A stretch of DNA of 35,404 bases from a virus. A program made the position numbers and the translations under genes. Positions 24,829 through 32,149 of the stretch are shown in pieces. The notes below the pieces were generated by a model that searched no databases, was not told where the DNA came from, and saw only the letters and a program-made list of their open reading frames with translations. Position 1 is the stretch's first letter; each line of letters opens with the position of its first letter. The stretch is from the IMG/VR virus record IMGVR_UViG_3300048929_000226, positions 1 through 35,404 of that record. One strand, 5' to 3'.

Positions 24829-24930
24829 GTGGACAGGTACTGGCAGGCCAATGCGACCAGCCAGGTGCCTGCTGTGCCGTCGTCCCGTGCGGGGACGTTT
24901 CCGGCAGACGACAAGCATACGGCGCACTAG
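24829..24930 (+). pseudogene. Truncated third tail fibre gene (N-terminal remnant)
   Basis: GTG at 24829, with GGGAGG 5-8 bases upstream, opens a 33-residue ORF beginning MDRYWQANATSQVP, the same N-terminal module as fibres 1 and 2 and introduced by the same GTG/ribosome-site context as fibre 2. It continues to FPADD, where the others read FPADG, and then diverges to a TAG. It is a broken third fibre gene, or the start of an alternative fibre cassette lost by recombination. Phage-type sequence ends here. Confidence 0.82.
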
Positions 24931-26047
24931 CCGGGTGAACTGCAAGACGGCGGAATTGGTCAGACTGCCCGCCGCCAGAAATCAAGGAGTTGGTAACGAA
25001 TTCGGTCACGCGCCAAGGTCCGCCAAATCGAATAAGTTGGACTTGCTAGGTCCGCGACACGAATTTGTTGGACACTGGAACGTGAGTGCGACTCGCGTTG
25101 CGCCAGTGGTCGGCGGCTGAATGCGGCCATAGGCGGTCGTTGGAACGCACCTAGGAGACTGTTGGCAATCACAAACCGAAGACAGGACGATCGCAGGCCT
25201 TTTTCAGTCCGTCACGGTTGCTGTTGCGCGGACGTCCGGGTAGCGGTTCTCCGCCAAGTAGCGGACCTTCAACTTTGAAAGAACAAGGCTGTTGCCCTCC
25301 CGTCTCGAGGATCCTGTTCAAACGACTTTACATCGAACAAGTTGGCGTGGACACGAAAGCTTTGCTCGGCCACATGACCGATACAAATCGCAGATTTGTA
25401 CGCAAACTTTCGCGTTTGCGAACCACAATGTGTCAAAATTCGCGACGTGTGAGCTAGTTCGTCCTTTCCTCAAGGGATTTGCACTGCGACTCACCAGCGT
25501 TGTAGCCACAGAACCTCCTTGACTTTCACTCCCGCACGACTATCACTGGTTAATCCCTTCAACGGATACGGTCGCGTGCGACGGCCGGTTTGCCTTACCG
25601 CACCGCGATGTTTGAGGCAAGCACTCGAGTGCCTACTGGCTACCGGCACTGTTACCTGATTTCTCGGCAGGCAACGATTGGCAAATTGCGCGTGGACCCA
25701 TTATCAACCTCGCTCGGCTCTGAGTTAGCCCGGGCGTCAGAGGACTCATACTGGGCAAACGCCAGACTCTGAGGTGGTTGAAGTTGGATGCGGAGGTCGG
25801 GCCTACGAGTCCACGAAAATATATGTGTCCGGCCGAACCCGCTGCCGTCTATTGCTGCAGCTTGGCCACAGGATCCTCCCATTGTGCTCAGCATAAGCTT
25901 GCTACTTTAAGAGCGAAGTTTGGGAGGTTTTCCCCGGCTACCACAGCAAACAGAAACCGCTGTGTGAATGACGTCGACATCTGATGCGCCACACACAGCG
26001 TGCCGAGAACTTCCGTACGTATCGGGGACAACCGATGGAGTCTTATG
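24931..26047. other. Degraded junction region, no confident gene
   Basis: About 1.1 kb without a convincing gene. GC falls compared with the phage block, short ORFs on both strands have no conserved look, and the only recognisable fragment is a possible integrase tail at 25323-25385. A 7-bp inverted repeat (CGCAAAC/GTTTGCG) at 25401-25420 has no T tract. This stretch marks the end of the intact phage module and may contain the right attachment region, but no direct repeat to the left boundary can be tested within this window. Confidence 0.5.
25323..25385 (+). pseudogene. Possible tyrosine integrase C-terminal fragment
   Basis: A 21-codon stretch reads RLYIEQVGVDTKALLGHMTD. The piece G-V-D-T-x-x-L-L-G-H-x-T resembles the LLGH box before the catalytic tyrosine of phage integrases. 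Upstream and downstream codons do not continue the family, and the catalytic Tyr is not seen. If real it is a small remnant of an integrase next to the end of the prophage; chance similarity is possible. Confidence 0.3.
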
Positions 26048-27724
26048 ATGGCTTACACATACCCGTACTACGCCTTCACGACCGACGATGGGCCGGTGTA
26101 TTTGATGCGCTTTGAGATGATCCTAGTACCGCCTGAGGAAGCGTTTTCCCGTTTGCGAAAACTCTCTGAGACGGCCAACCACGCCAACGATGAACGATCC
26201 ACTGATGCTAGCGTTGAATTCGTGCGGGTCATGATTCACTTGAATTCGCAGTTGTTTGGGGCAGCTCCGATAGTGCGGCTCCGTCTGTTCGAAGACCTGC
26301 TGACGTACGTGCAAAGTCAAGCATCCATGCACGGCCTCCACGGGCTGTTTTGTAGCGGCCTGATCACAGCAGCATCCTGTGCCGAGGGCAGCCTGCTCAA
26401 GAGAGGCCTGGCATGCTGGCAAAAGTTCTCCGACGCTACGAACCACGACGGAGCACTGAGGGAAAGCAGCGTTATCGACGCCGAATATCGCGAAACGTAT
26501 TTCCTCTCAAAAGCCCTGCAGCAAGATTTGGTTATGACACTGCCAAGTTTCTATGCGATCAACAGCGCTATTCGCAACGCCTCGTTTGACGCCGCTCGGG
26601 AAGCTGCAGCGAAGAACCGGCAAATCGGAGACTGGCTGGGTGCGACCGATGTAAATCCGAATGAAGGGAGCAACTTCAACGGTGGAGCCGAAGGCGACGC
26701 TGGCGGCTATGGGAATGCACCTACCGCCCCCGGCGATGCTGGACCGATGCAAGGAAATGGTCCGTTTGGCGCCGCTTGGGCGCCGCAGTCTGGCGCTGCG
26801 CTTAGCTCCTATCTTGATTCTCTGAATGATGGCGGGGGTCTAAACGCGGCTCTTGGCGGATCGGAAGCTATCAGGGACATTGCGGGTTCACTCCCCACGG
26901 TGCTTGGCGATGGTTCAGCTGGGCCAATCCATCACGAGGGAGGAGCGCACATTGGGTCTTTCGGCACAAAAATGACTGACATGACTAACGAACTTATTGG
27001 AAATGATGTCGACACATCCAACGCTCCCACCATGGGCGGTCACGCTCAGACCGACGACGCAAGCACCACAAATTCAGGAAAGACAGCGGCCACAGCAACT
27101 GCAGGCCCCGTCGCTAGTGGGCAAACACAGACTGATGAGCAAAAAAAACAGCAATGCGTCGCAACGTTCGGCCTTGTAGTGGGTGGACTAGCAGCGTGGG
27201 CGACAGGACTACTAGGATTTGGCGCGACGCTCTCAGTCGGAATAGTTTCAGGAGTAGGAACTGGAGCTACAGGTGGCCTAGCAGCTCCAGCGGGATATGT
27301 TGCAACCGTTGGCACAGCGATGACGGCTTTTGGACTGACGATGGGAGCATTTGCGACGGGAAACGAAGTTGGGAAGGGTCTTGGTGGCCATGTTTGCCCA
27401 ATCGGCGGAAAGCGAATGGACTCACCCGACGGCACTTCGGGAGGTCACGGATCCGGCATCGAAGGGCTTTACACGTGGCGCATAGTCGGTACAGTCCTTA
27501 AAGGAAAAATAGCACGACGCGGTGGGTGTTACACGGGTAGCGGACTAACCGTCGGACGTACGAGCCGATTGGGGCTAAATACGTTTCAACAAAAAGCACT
27601 CTTGGATTCGCTGCGCCCCGGAATTGTCAACCCCGCGCCCGACGACATCAGCGGAGGACTTCATCGTCACATCAGCGTCACGAAAGCGGATTTGCTGAAA
27701 CACTTACTTGCGCCGGTTATTTAA
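26048..27724 (+). CDS. Unknown 558-residue protein with Gly-rich hydrophobic segment, possible effector
   Basis: Start chosen at ATG 26048 (GGAG 7 bases upstream); ATG 26045 and GTG 26000 are in frame. I do not recognise a family. Residues 1-195 look globular and mostly helical (AYTYPYYAFTTDDGPVYLMR, then FVRVMIHLNSQLFG). About 195-365 is a low-complexity linker rich in Gly, Ala, Asn, Thr and Asp. Residues about 370-450 are hydrophobic and glycine-rich (LVVGGLAAWATGLLGFGATL, AFGLTMGAFATGNEVGKGLGG), able to form two or three membrane segments. The last 100 residues are basic with GGLHRHISVTKADLL. GC is lower than in the phage genes. The domain plan would suit a membrane-active or exported toxin, which is inference; no catalytic motif was identified. 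Confidence 0.75.
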   Translation: MAYTYPYYAFTTDDGPVYLMRFEMILVPPEEAFSRLRKLSETANHANDERSTDASVEFVRVMIHLNSQLFGAAPIVRLRLFEDLLTYVQSQASMHGLHGLFCSGLITAASCAEGSLLKRGLACWQKFSDATNHDGALRESSVIDAEYRETYFLSKALQQDLVMTLPSFYAINSAIRNASFDAAREAAAKNRQIGDWLGATDVNPNEGSNFNGGAEGDAGGYGNAPTAPGDAGPMQGNGPFGAAWAPQSGAALSSYLDSLNDGGGLNAALGGSEAIRDIAGSLPTVLGDGSAGPIHHEGGAHIGSFGTKMTDMTNELIGNDVDTSNAPTMGGHAQTDDASTTNSGKTAATATAGPVASGQTQTDEQKKQQCVATFGLVVGGLAAWATGLLGFGATLSVGIVSGVGTGATGGLAAPAGYVATVGTAMTAFGLTMGAFATGNEVGKGLGGHVCPIGGKRMDSPDGTSGGHGSGIEGLYTWRIVGTVLKGKIARRGGCYTGSGLTVGRTSRLGLNTFQQKALLDSLRPGIVNPAPDDISGGLHRHISVTKADLLKHLLAPVI

Positions 27725-27748
27725 CCACCGCCTGAATGAAAAGCAACG

Positions 27749-27756
27749 GAAGCGAA
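27749..27756 (+). repeat. Left target-site duplication of IS256-family element
   Basis: GAAGCGAA, an exact copy of the eight bases at 29126-29133 on the other side of the element. Eight-base duplications are normal for IS256-family insertions. Confidence 0.88.
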
Positions 27757-29125
27757 GAGCCTGTCAGTTTTTTAGTGTGTCGAGGTCATGAGACGATAAC
27801 GGAAATAACGTCCTATGACCGATGCAACAGTGAACAAGAAGAGCAAGAACCCAAAGGCACCGAAGCTGTTCCCCGATGAGCTGATCGATCAACTGCTGGC
27901 CCAGGTGCAGAGCAAGGATGCCGAGTCGATCCTGGGCGAATCGGGTTTGGCTGGCCAGCTCAAGAAACAGCTGGCCGAGCGCATGCTCGCGGCCGAGTTG
28001 AATCACCACCTGGAAGCCGAGGCCGGGCAAGGCAAGGCCGGCAACCACCGCAACGGCACGAGCCCCAAGACCGTCCTCACGCCCAACGGCCAGCTGAAGC
28101 TGGACATTCCGCGTGACCGGCAGGCGACGTTCGAGCCGCAGCTGGTTGGCAAATATCAACGCCGGCTGCCGGGATTCGACGATCACGTCATCAGCATGTA
28201 CGCGCGTGGCATGAGCGTGCGCGAGATTCAGGGCCATCTGCTGGAGCTGTACGGGCTGCAGGTGTCGCCGGACCTCATTTCCACCGTCACCGATGAGGTG
28301 CTGGCCGAGGTCGAGCAATGGCAGCAGCGGCCGCTCGAAGCGATGTATCCGATCGTGTATTTCGACGCCCTGCGGCTGAAGATTCGCGACGAAGGCACGG
28401 TCAAAAACAAGGCGGTGTACCTGGCGCTGGGCATCCGCGCCGACGGCCGCAAGGAAGTGCTGGGCCTGTGGATCGAGCAAACCGAAGGGGCCAAATTCTG
28501 GCTCAAGGTCTTCAACGAACTGAAGAACCGCGGCCTGCACGACATTCTGATCGCGGTGGTTGACGGCCTGCGCGGCTTCCCGGAGGCGATCGAGGCGGTC
28601 TATCCGGCCGCACAGATCCAGACCTGCATCGTGCATCTGATCCGCAATTCGCTGAATCTTGCGAGCTGGAAGGACCGTAAGCCGCTGGCTGCCGCGCTCA
28701 AGCCGATCTATCAGGCCGCCTCGGCCGAGGCGGCAGCAGCGGCGCTCGACGCCTTTGCGCAAAGCGAATGGGGCCGCAAATTCCCTACCGTCGCGGCCAT
28801 GTGGCAACGCCAATGGGAACAGGTGATTCCCTTCTTCGCCTATCCCCCCGAGGTGCGTCGAATCGTTTATACGACCAACGCGATCGAGAGCATGCATATG
28901 CAGTTGCGCAAGATCGTCAAGAATCGCGGCCACTTCCCCAGTGACGAAGCCGCCAGCAAACTGCTGTACCTGGCCTTGCGCAACATCGAAAAGGACTGGA
29001 AGATGCCACCTATCACCTGGCGGCAAGCAGTCAATCAGTTCGCCATTCTGTTCGGCGAGCGATTCACCACCGCCATGAGCTGAGATTTTTAACCGACCTC
29101 CGCACACAAAATTCCTGACACCTCC
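27757..29125 (+). mobile_element. IS256-family insertion sequence, complete
   Basis: A 1369-bp element with one transposase gene. Terminal inverted repeats at 27757-27787 and 29095-29125 match at 21 of 31 positions, with the conserved blocks TGTCAG, GTGTG and GAGGTC aligned without gaps. It is bordered by the exact 8-bp direct repeat GAAGCGAA. The intact ends, repeat and ORF indicate a fairly recent insertion. It lies 32 bases beyond the stop of the 558-residue orphan gene and does not break any gene I recognise. Confidence 0.92.
27815..29083 (+). CDS. IS256-family transposase
   Basis: 422 residues, the usual length for this family (about 400). It carries the mutator-type DDE catalytic triad: Asp184 in VYFDALRLKIRD, Asp250 in VVDGLRGFPEAI and Glu358 in TTNAIESMHMQLRK. 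Family motifs also include the N-terminal helical DNA-binding region with ELNHHLEAEAGQGKAGNHRNG near 70 and QTCIVHLIRNS near 270 (the conserved C-x2-H). The protein looks intact, so the element is probably still capable of moving. It carries no cargo gene. Confidence 0.97.
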   Translation: MTDATVNKKSKNPKAPKLFPDELIDQLLAQVQSKDAESILGESGLAGQLKKQLAERMLAAELNHHLEAEAGQGKAGNHRNGTSPKTVLTPNGQLKLDIPRDRQATFEPQLVGKYQRRLPGFDDHVISMYARGMSVREIQGHLLELYGLQVSPDLISTVTDEVLAEVEQWQQRPLEAMYPIVYFDALRLKIRDEGTVKNKAVYLALGIRADGRKEVLGLWIEQTEGAKFWLKVFNELKNRGLHDILIAVVDGLRGFPEAIEAVYPAAQIQTCIVHLIRNSLNLASWKDRKPLAAALKPIYQAASAEAAAAALDAFAQSEWGRKFPTVAAMWQRQWEQVIPFFAYPPEVRRIVYTTNAIESMHMQLRKIVKNRGHFPSDEAASKLLYLALRNIEKDWKMPPITWRQAVNQFAILFGERFTTAMS

Positions 29126-29133
29126 GAAGCGAA
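29126..29133 (+). repeat. Right target-site duplication of IS256-family element
   Basis: GAAGCGAA, identical to 27749-27756. Removing 27757-29133 restores the sequence before insertion. Confidence 0.88.
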
Positions 29134-29335
29134 CGATCATTTATCAGGCTCGGCTCAGGACGGGCGTTGACTGGGAGACGCATAGTAGGCCATTAGCCAT
29201 TCCTTGTTAGTAGTTCCGGCTCTCGCGACTGTCCGCTGCTTCGGCTATCGAGAGTAAGGACAACTTCAGGAACTGGCACCGGTGAAACCATAAACCGAGC
29301 CTGGTCAACCACTGGCAACTGCATATTTTGACGAC

Positions 29336-29358
29336 CGAATGATCGAATGATCGAATGA
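29336..29358 (+). repeat. 8-bp tandem repeat (CGAATGAT) x 2.9
   Basis: Three consecutive copies of CGAATGAT, the last differing in its final base. It is too short and isolated for a CRISPR or integron feature; it could be a slippage-prone tract. Confidence 0.75.
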
Positions 29359-29495
29359 GCGCTGTGCCCGGAAAGCCACCAAAACGGCATAACCTGAATG
29401 ACCGGCAACAACGGGGGTGTGGTGAAGTGGCAGTCGGCTGTCCCAAACGATCAAGCTACAGCGACCGGTATTGCCAACTATTGCCGCCGATTCCG

Positions 29496-29819
29496 TTAGT
29501 CCAAGCAATTCCGTGGCTTCGAGGCTACTAACCGCGCGTTCGTCCAACCAATTCCGATTACCGACAACAGGCTCGTATGTCGTACGCTGCGTCGGCCAGC
29601 TTCGCTGGCGTACCCCTCGTTGATGACGACCGTCTCTGACTTCACATCGAGCAACTTGCCGTCGTCATCGTACGAGCAATTTATAACCGACTTCGAGAGT
29701 CGCCAGACCCATTCGTCAAGCCCGATTTTGTCGCGCGATGGATATATCGTGCCGACGATCTCGCTGTGACTGAAGGTGAACAGGTCACCTCTTGTCACTG
29801 CAAATTGCAGCGGTTTCAT
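29496..29819 (-). pseudogene. Possible gene fragment of unknown function
   Basis: Minus-strand ORF of 107 codons from ATG at 29819, with GAGG 5 bases upstream; an in-frame ATG 14 codons earlier exists. The first about 75 residues look protein-like (LQFAVTRGDLFTFSHSEIVG, IYPSRDKIGLDEWVWRLSKS, DDDGKLLDVKSETVV), while the last 30 resemble random translation, so a junction near 29590 may have cut it. Not recognised. It may be the head of a small cytosolic protein or a chance ORF. Confidence 0.35.
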
Positions 29820-30258
29820 GTTGCCTCGCGCCGCATCCCGTCCGCTGAACGCATGACGCAATTGCTGATCTACGAACTACCGACCGCTTTGGAGAATCTC
29901 GAAAGACCGCTTCGGGTCGGAACCGGACGCCGGTGACCGCAGCCAATCGATAGACCCTTCAGCGTCAGACCGGGTTCGGCCCAAGCGTTGTCGTGGGCGT
30001 TTCAGGCCATCTCGACGCTCAGGCGATCCCTTTGCCATCACAACGTTCCGTCACGGTATTCGCGGAAAAAGGCGACCGTCATGTACTCACAGGTCTCCAC
30101 CACTTCAAGGTCAATTTCTGGCTGAAGTGGAAGCATGGACGGGAAATGCGAAGATCTCTCTCGCTTAGTTCGTTAGCGCACACAACCGGTCGCAGTCGCC
30201 TGTCGGGATTGATAGCCAACCGTGTTAGACCAATGAATTCCGTTTCCCGACAAGACCG

Positions 30259-30657
30259 CTAACACCTCTTGTGCGCTTTCGCGATCAGTCTCGCCGCCTC
30301 TTCCGCCTTCCGCTCGTCCGCCTCGTCAGGATCGAAATCGAAGGCTGCCGCCCCCCGGAGACTACGAGGCGGCCGCCGCGGCACAGCAGACTGGCGGACC
30401 AGCCCCGCGCGCAGCATCTCGGCCCATACGATCTCGCTCGCATCCCTGAGCGGCGCATCGTCATTCGTCAGCCGCCCGAAGTCGGCGCGTCGCGCCGCGC
30501 GCTCCACCTTGCCAAGCAGTTGAGTCAGTTCGGCCAGCCTCGTCCTAGCGTGCTGCACCTCCAGAACCAGCCGCCGCACGTCCTCATTGGAACGGTAGCG
30601 CCGGTACCACTCGCGTAGCTCGGCAAGAGTCGGCGGGACGAAGGGCGGCAGCGTCAT
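30259..30657 (-). CDS. Hypothetical helical protein behind a LexA-like box
   Basis: 132 residues; GGAG is 8 bases before ATG at 30657. It opens with a Pro-rich MTLPPFVPPTLAELREWYRR segment, then a heptad-like helix (about 25-60: LVLEVQHARTRLAELTQLLG) that could form a coiled coil, and ends with an acidic/basic tail (DFDPDEADERKAEEAARL). No family is recognised. A CTGT-N8-ACAG palindrome lies 14 bases upstream of the start codon, where LexA binding would block transcription, so damage-inducible expression is a reasonable guess. Confidence 0.68.
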   Translation of the reverse strand: MTLPPFVPPTLAELREWYRRYRSNEDVRRLVLEVQHARTRLAELTQLLGKVERAARRADFGRLTNDDAPLRDASEIVWAEMLRAGLVRQSAVPRRPPRSLRGAAAFDFDPDEADERKAEEAARLIAKAHKRC

Positions 30658-30671
30658 GACGGGCTCCGGAA

Positions 30672-30691
30672 TACTGTATGGATATACAGTC
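30672..30691. promoter_or_regulatory. LexA-like SOS box
   Basis: TACTGTATGGATATACAGTC has the LexA half-sites CTGT and ACAG spaced by eight bases at 30674-30689, and agrees with the enterobacterial consensus TACTGTATATATATACAGTA at 17 of 20 positions. The arms ACTGTAT and ATACAGT are a perfect 7-bp inverted repeat. It lies between two divergent genes (starts at 30657 minus and 30747 plus). Burkholderiales LexA is known to bind the CTGT-N8-ACAG type. A phage repressor operator is the alternative. Confidence 0.72.
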
Positions 30692-30746
30692 TATCGCAAT
30701 CAGGAAAAACCGCCGCCGCGCGCGCGGTCAACAGGTGAGGACCATC

Positions 30747-30926
30747 ATGAAAGCCATTCTGGTTTATGCGGCGCTCGGCGCGCTGCTCGGCGCATGTACG
30801 CTGGTGACGATCGAGGGAGGCGGGAACAGCGTATCGGACACGGGCGGGCATGGCGGCGGCCTGACCATACCAACGCAGCAACCAGCGCTCGGCGACCGCC
30901 TACGGGGCCTAAGCGAAGGCCGGTGA
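30747..30926 (+). CDS. Small lipoprotein
   Basis: 59 residues from ATG at 30747, with GTGAGG 6-7 bases upstream; an earlier in-frame ATG at 30678 lies inside the LexA-like box and is unlikely. It starts with a short lipoprotein signal peptide (MKAILVYAALGALLGAC) with the lipobox LGAC and Cys at residue 17. The mature part is a Gly/Ser/Thr-rich chain of about 40 residues. It could be an entericidin-like or a lysis-associated lipoprotein, but nothing proves it. It is divergent from the LexA-box gene and may share the box. Confidence 0.66.
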   Translation: MKAILVYAALGALLGACTLVTIEGGGNSVSDTGGHGGGLTIPTQQPALGDRLRGLSEGR

Positions 30927-30960
30927 GGTGTCGCCTTGCCGTTTGTGCCTGGTCGTTCGG

Positions 30961-30966
30961 TATAAT
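30961..30966 (+). promoter_or_regulatory. Consensus -10 element upstream of structured RNA
   Basis: TATAAT, a perfect -10 hexamer, with TTGCCG at 30936-30941 as a possible -35 at an over-long spacing of 19. The position 35 bases after the lipoprotein stop and just before a set of hairpins suggests a transcript start near 30973. Confidence 0.55.
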
Positions 30967-31210
30967 CCGCGTCTTTAGCCCATCCGGTTGTTCATCCCGA
31001 AAAAAGATGGGTTAGGCTGTTCGTGCCGTTAGACAAAGCGGCGCGGGTGTGAGAGCCCGCAGCGTAGGACCGGCACTACCTGTGAAAGCGGGTAGTGCTC
31101 TGCCGTGGGCGCCATCTTCCAATGGGCGGGTCATGGCGAGGGAGCCGTACGGCTCGCCGGTTTTGGTCTTACGCCCGGTCTCTCAAACTCGCCATGTGCC
31201 CGCTCACCCT
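30967..31210 (+). ncRNA. Structured RNA / long leader candidate (C4-like?)
   Basis: A dense set of inverted repeats follows the TATAAT: 30976-30984 with 31006-31014 (nine pairs, one G-U), 31043-31047 with 31056-31060, 31073-31080 with 31091-31098 (GCACTACC/GGTAGTGC), the palindrome GAGCC-GTAC-GGCTC at 31142-31155, and the long-range pair 31126-31140 with 31188-31203 (GCGGG-T-CATGGCGAG against CTCGCCATG-TG-CCCGC). The region is not protein-coding in any clear frame and precedes the DUF4096 gene. The layout recalls phage C4-type antisense leaders, but this is from pattern only; boundaries are estimates. Confidence 0.5.
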
Positions 31211-31257
31211 CCCAGAGTCGGGGGCGGGCTTTGATCGTCTTGTTCTTGGACTGGATC

Positions 31258-31980
31258 ATGGCCGAGCATTCCTCTATCCCCCCCCAAACCCCCGAATCCC
31301 CGAACTCCTCAAGTCGTCTTGAAGAACTGCTGGACATCACGCTTCAACGCTCCGAGCGACACCTGCGTGAATGCATGCATCTGGTGGCGCTGCTGCGCGA
31401 ACTGGACCACTCGCGGCCATCCGTGAGCAGGTCCAGGCCGCTCCACAACCTGCTGATGCATGTCGCGGCGTCCACCCTCGCCGAACTGGATCGCTCCGTC
31501 GAAACCCTAGCGGGACTCCAGACAACGGTAGACATGTGTACAAGGGGCGTCGCCGCCGAAGTCGGTATCAAACCATCCGTCCTGCTGGACCAGGTATCGC
31601 ACCGGCTCGCACTGCACGAATTCTATGAATTGACGGAGAGGCAATGGAGCCTCGTTGAGCCGCTGATCGGCAAAACCCGGAACTCTGCCCATCACCGGCG
31701 CGACGTCCTCAATGGCATTCTGTGGGTGCTGTGTACCGGCAGTGCCTGGGAGTCAATGCCGCCAGACTATGCACCGTTCAGGATTTGCCATGGCGTATTC
31801 ACGGCGTGGTGCCGGTCAGGCGTCATGGACCGGATCGGCCAGGCGCTGTCCGAATCGGTTCCCGGTATCGCCGAGGCGATTGCAACGCGCCGGATGAAAC
31901 CCCGGCACTACCGGCGCAGCCAACCGGCTGCGACAATTGCGGGAGACGACTGCGGTGCCGCTCACGCGGGCGCGCACTGA
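31258..31980 (+). CDS. Protein with transposase-derived DUF4096 domain and helical N-terminus
   Basis: 240 residues from ATG at 31258 (weak TTGGA 7 bases upstream); start uncertain because the frame is open upstream into the RNA region. Residues about 15-110 are helical and contain LEELLDITLQRSERHLRE and LLMHVAASTLAELDRS, with no recognised family. Residues about 122-200 match the IS5/IS402-type DUF4096 domain: FYELTERQWSLVEPLIG, HHRRDVLNGILWVLCTGSAW and FRICHGVFTAWCRSGVMDRI. No DDE catalytic part follows, and no IS ends are visible, so this looks like a domesticated DNA-binding domain, perhaps a regulator or anti-repressor-type factor. Confidence 0.72.
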   Translation: MAEHSSIPPQTPESPNSSSRLEELLDITLQRSERHLRECMHLVALLRELDHSRPSVSRSRPLHNLLMHVAASTLAELDRSVETLAGLQTTVDMCTRGVAAEVGIKPSVLLDQVSHRLALHEFYELTERQWSLVEPLIGKTRNSAHHRRDVLNGILWVLCTGSAWESMPPDYAPFRICHGVFTAWCRSGVMDRIGQALSESVPGIAEAIATRRMKPRHYRRSQPAATIAGDDCGAAHAGAH

Positions 31981-32006
31981 CCTGACAGAATAACCGGACG
32001 GACCCG

Positions 32007-32149
32007 CTACAACGGCGCGAGTCCGTCACCCTGCATCCAGCCCGCGAACGCCTGCACATGTTCAGGCACCCCATACCGGGACGCAATGACGAGCCGGTAA
32101 CCTTGCCGCCATGGTCGGTGGTGTCTCCGAGTCGTATGAAATCAATCAT
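32007..32149 (-). pseudogene. Broken PAAR-domain gene (T6SS spike tip)
   Basis: Minus-strand ATG at 32149 has an ideal ribosome site (GGAGGG, 4-5 bases before) and overlaps the stop of the upstream gene by 8 bases. The first 20 residues, MIDFIRLGDTTDHGGKVTG, are the opening of T6SS PAAR proteins, which sharpen the VgrG spike. The rest of the PAAR domain is missing. In another frame the sequence ends with RYGVPEHVQAFAGWMQGDG and a stop at 32007-32009, as if a gene C-terminus had been joined by an internal deletion with a frameshift. Confidence 0.6.

Larger units (their letters stand above)
29134..30258. other. Low-information region between the IS and the LexA-box genes
   Basis: About 1.1 kb with one doubtful minus-strand ORF (29496-29819) and a short tandem repeat (29336-29358). 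The rest shows scattered short ORFs without ribosome sites or family resemblance and reads like eroded intergenic DNA. An open plus-strand stretch at 29993-30262 lacks coding character. No tRNA or further transposase was recognised. Confidence 0.45.

Noticed and set aside
25030-25080. TTGGAC repeats resembling an IS3-type end
   Set aside because: No matching opposite end, duplication or transposase fragment could be found in the window.
25401-25420. Inverted repeat CGCAAAC/GTTTGCG as a terminator
   Set aside because: No T tract follows and no gene ends just before it.
27764-29140. 458-codon minus-strand ORF
   Set aside because: It mirrors the IS256-family transposase on the opposite strand; long antisense ORFs are common in GC-rich DNA and it shows no domain pattern.
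29336-29358. Tandem CGAATGAT copies as a CRISPR or iteron array
   Set aside because: Only three 8-bp units without spacers, Cas genes or a replication gene.
31120-31200. Group II intron domain V-like piece (GAGCCGTACGGCTC)
   Set aside because: It lacks the internal bulge and upper stem of domain V and there is no reverse transcriptase gene nearby; read as part of a different structured RNA.
31258-31980. Complete IS5/IS402-type transposase
   Set aside because: Only the DUF4096 part is present; the DDE catalytic domain, second ORF and terminal inverted repeats are missing.
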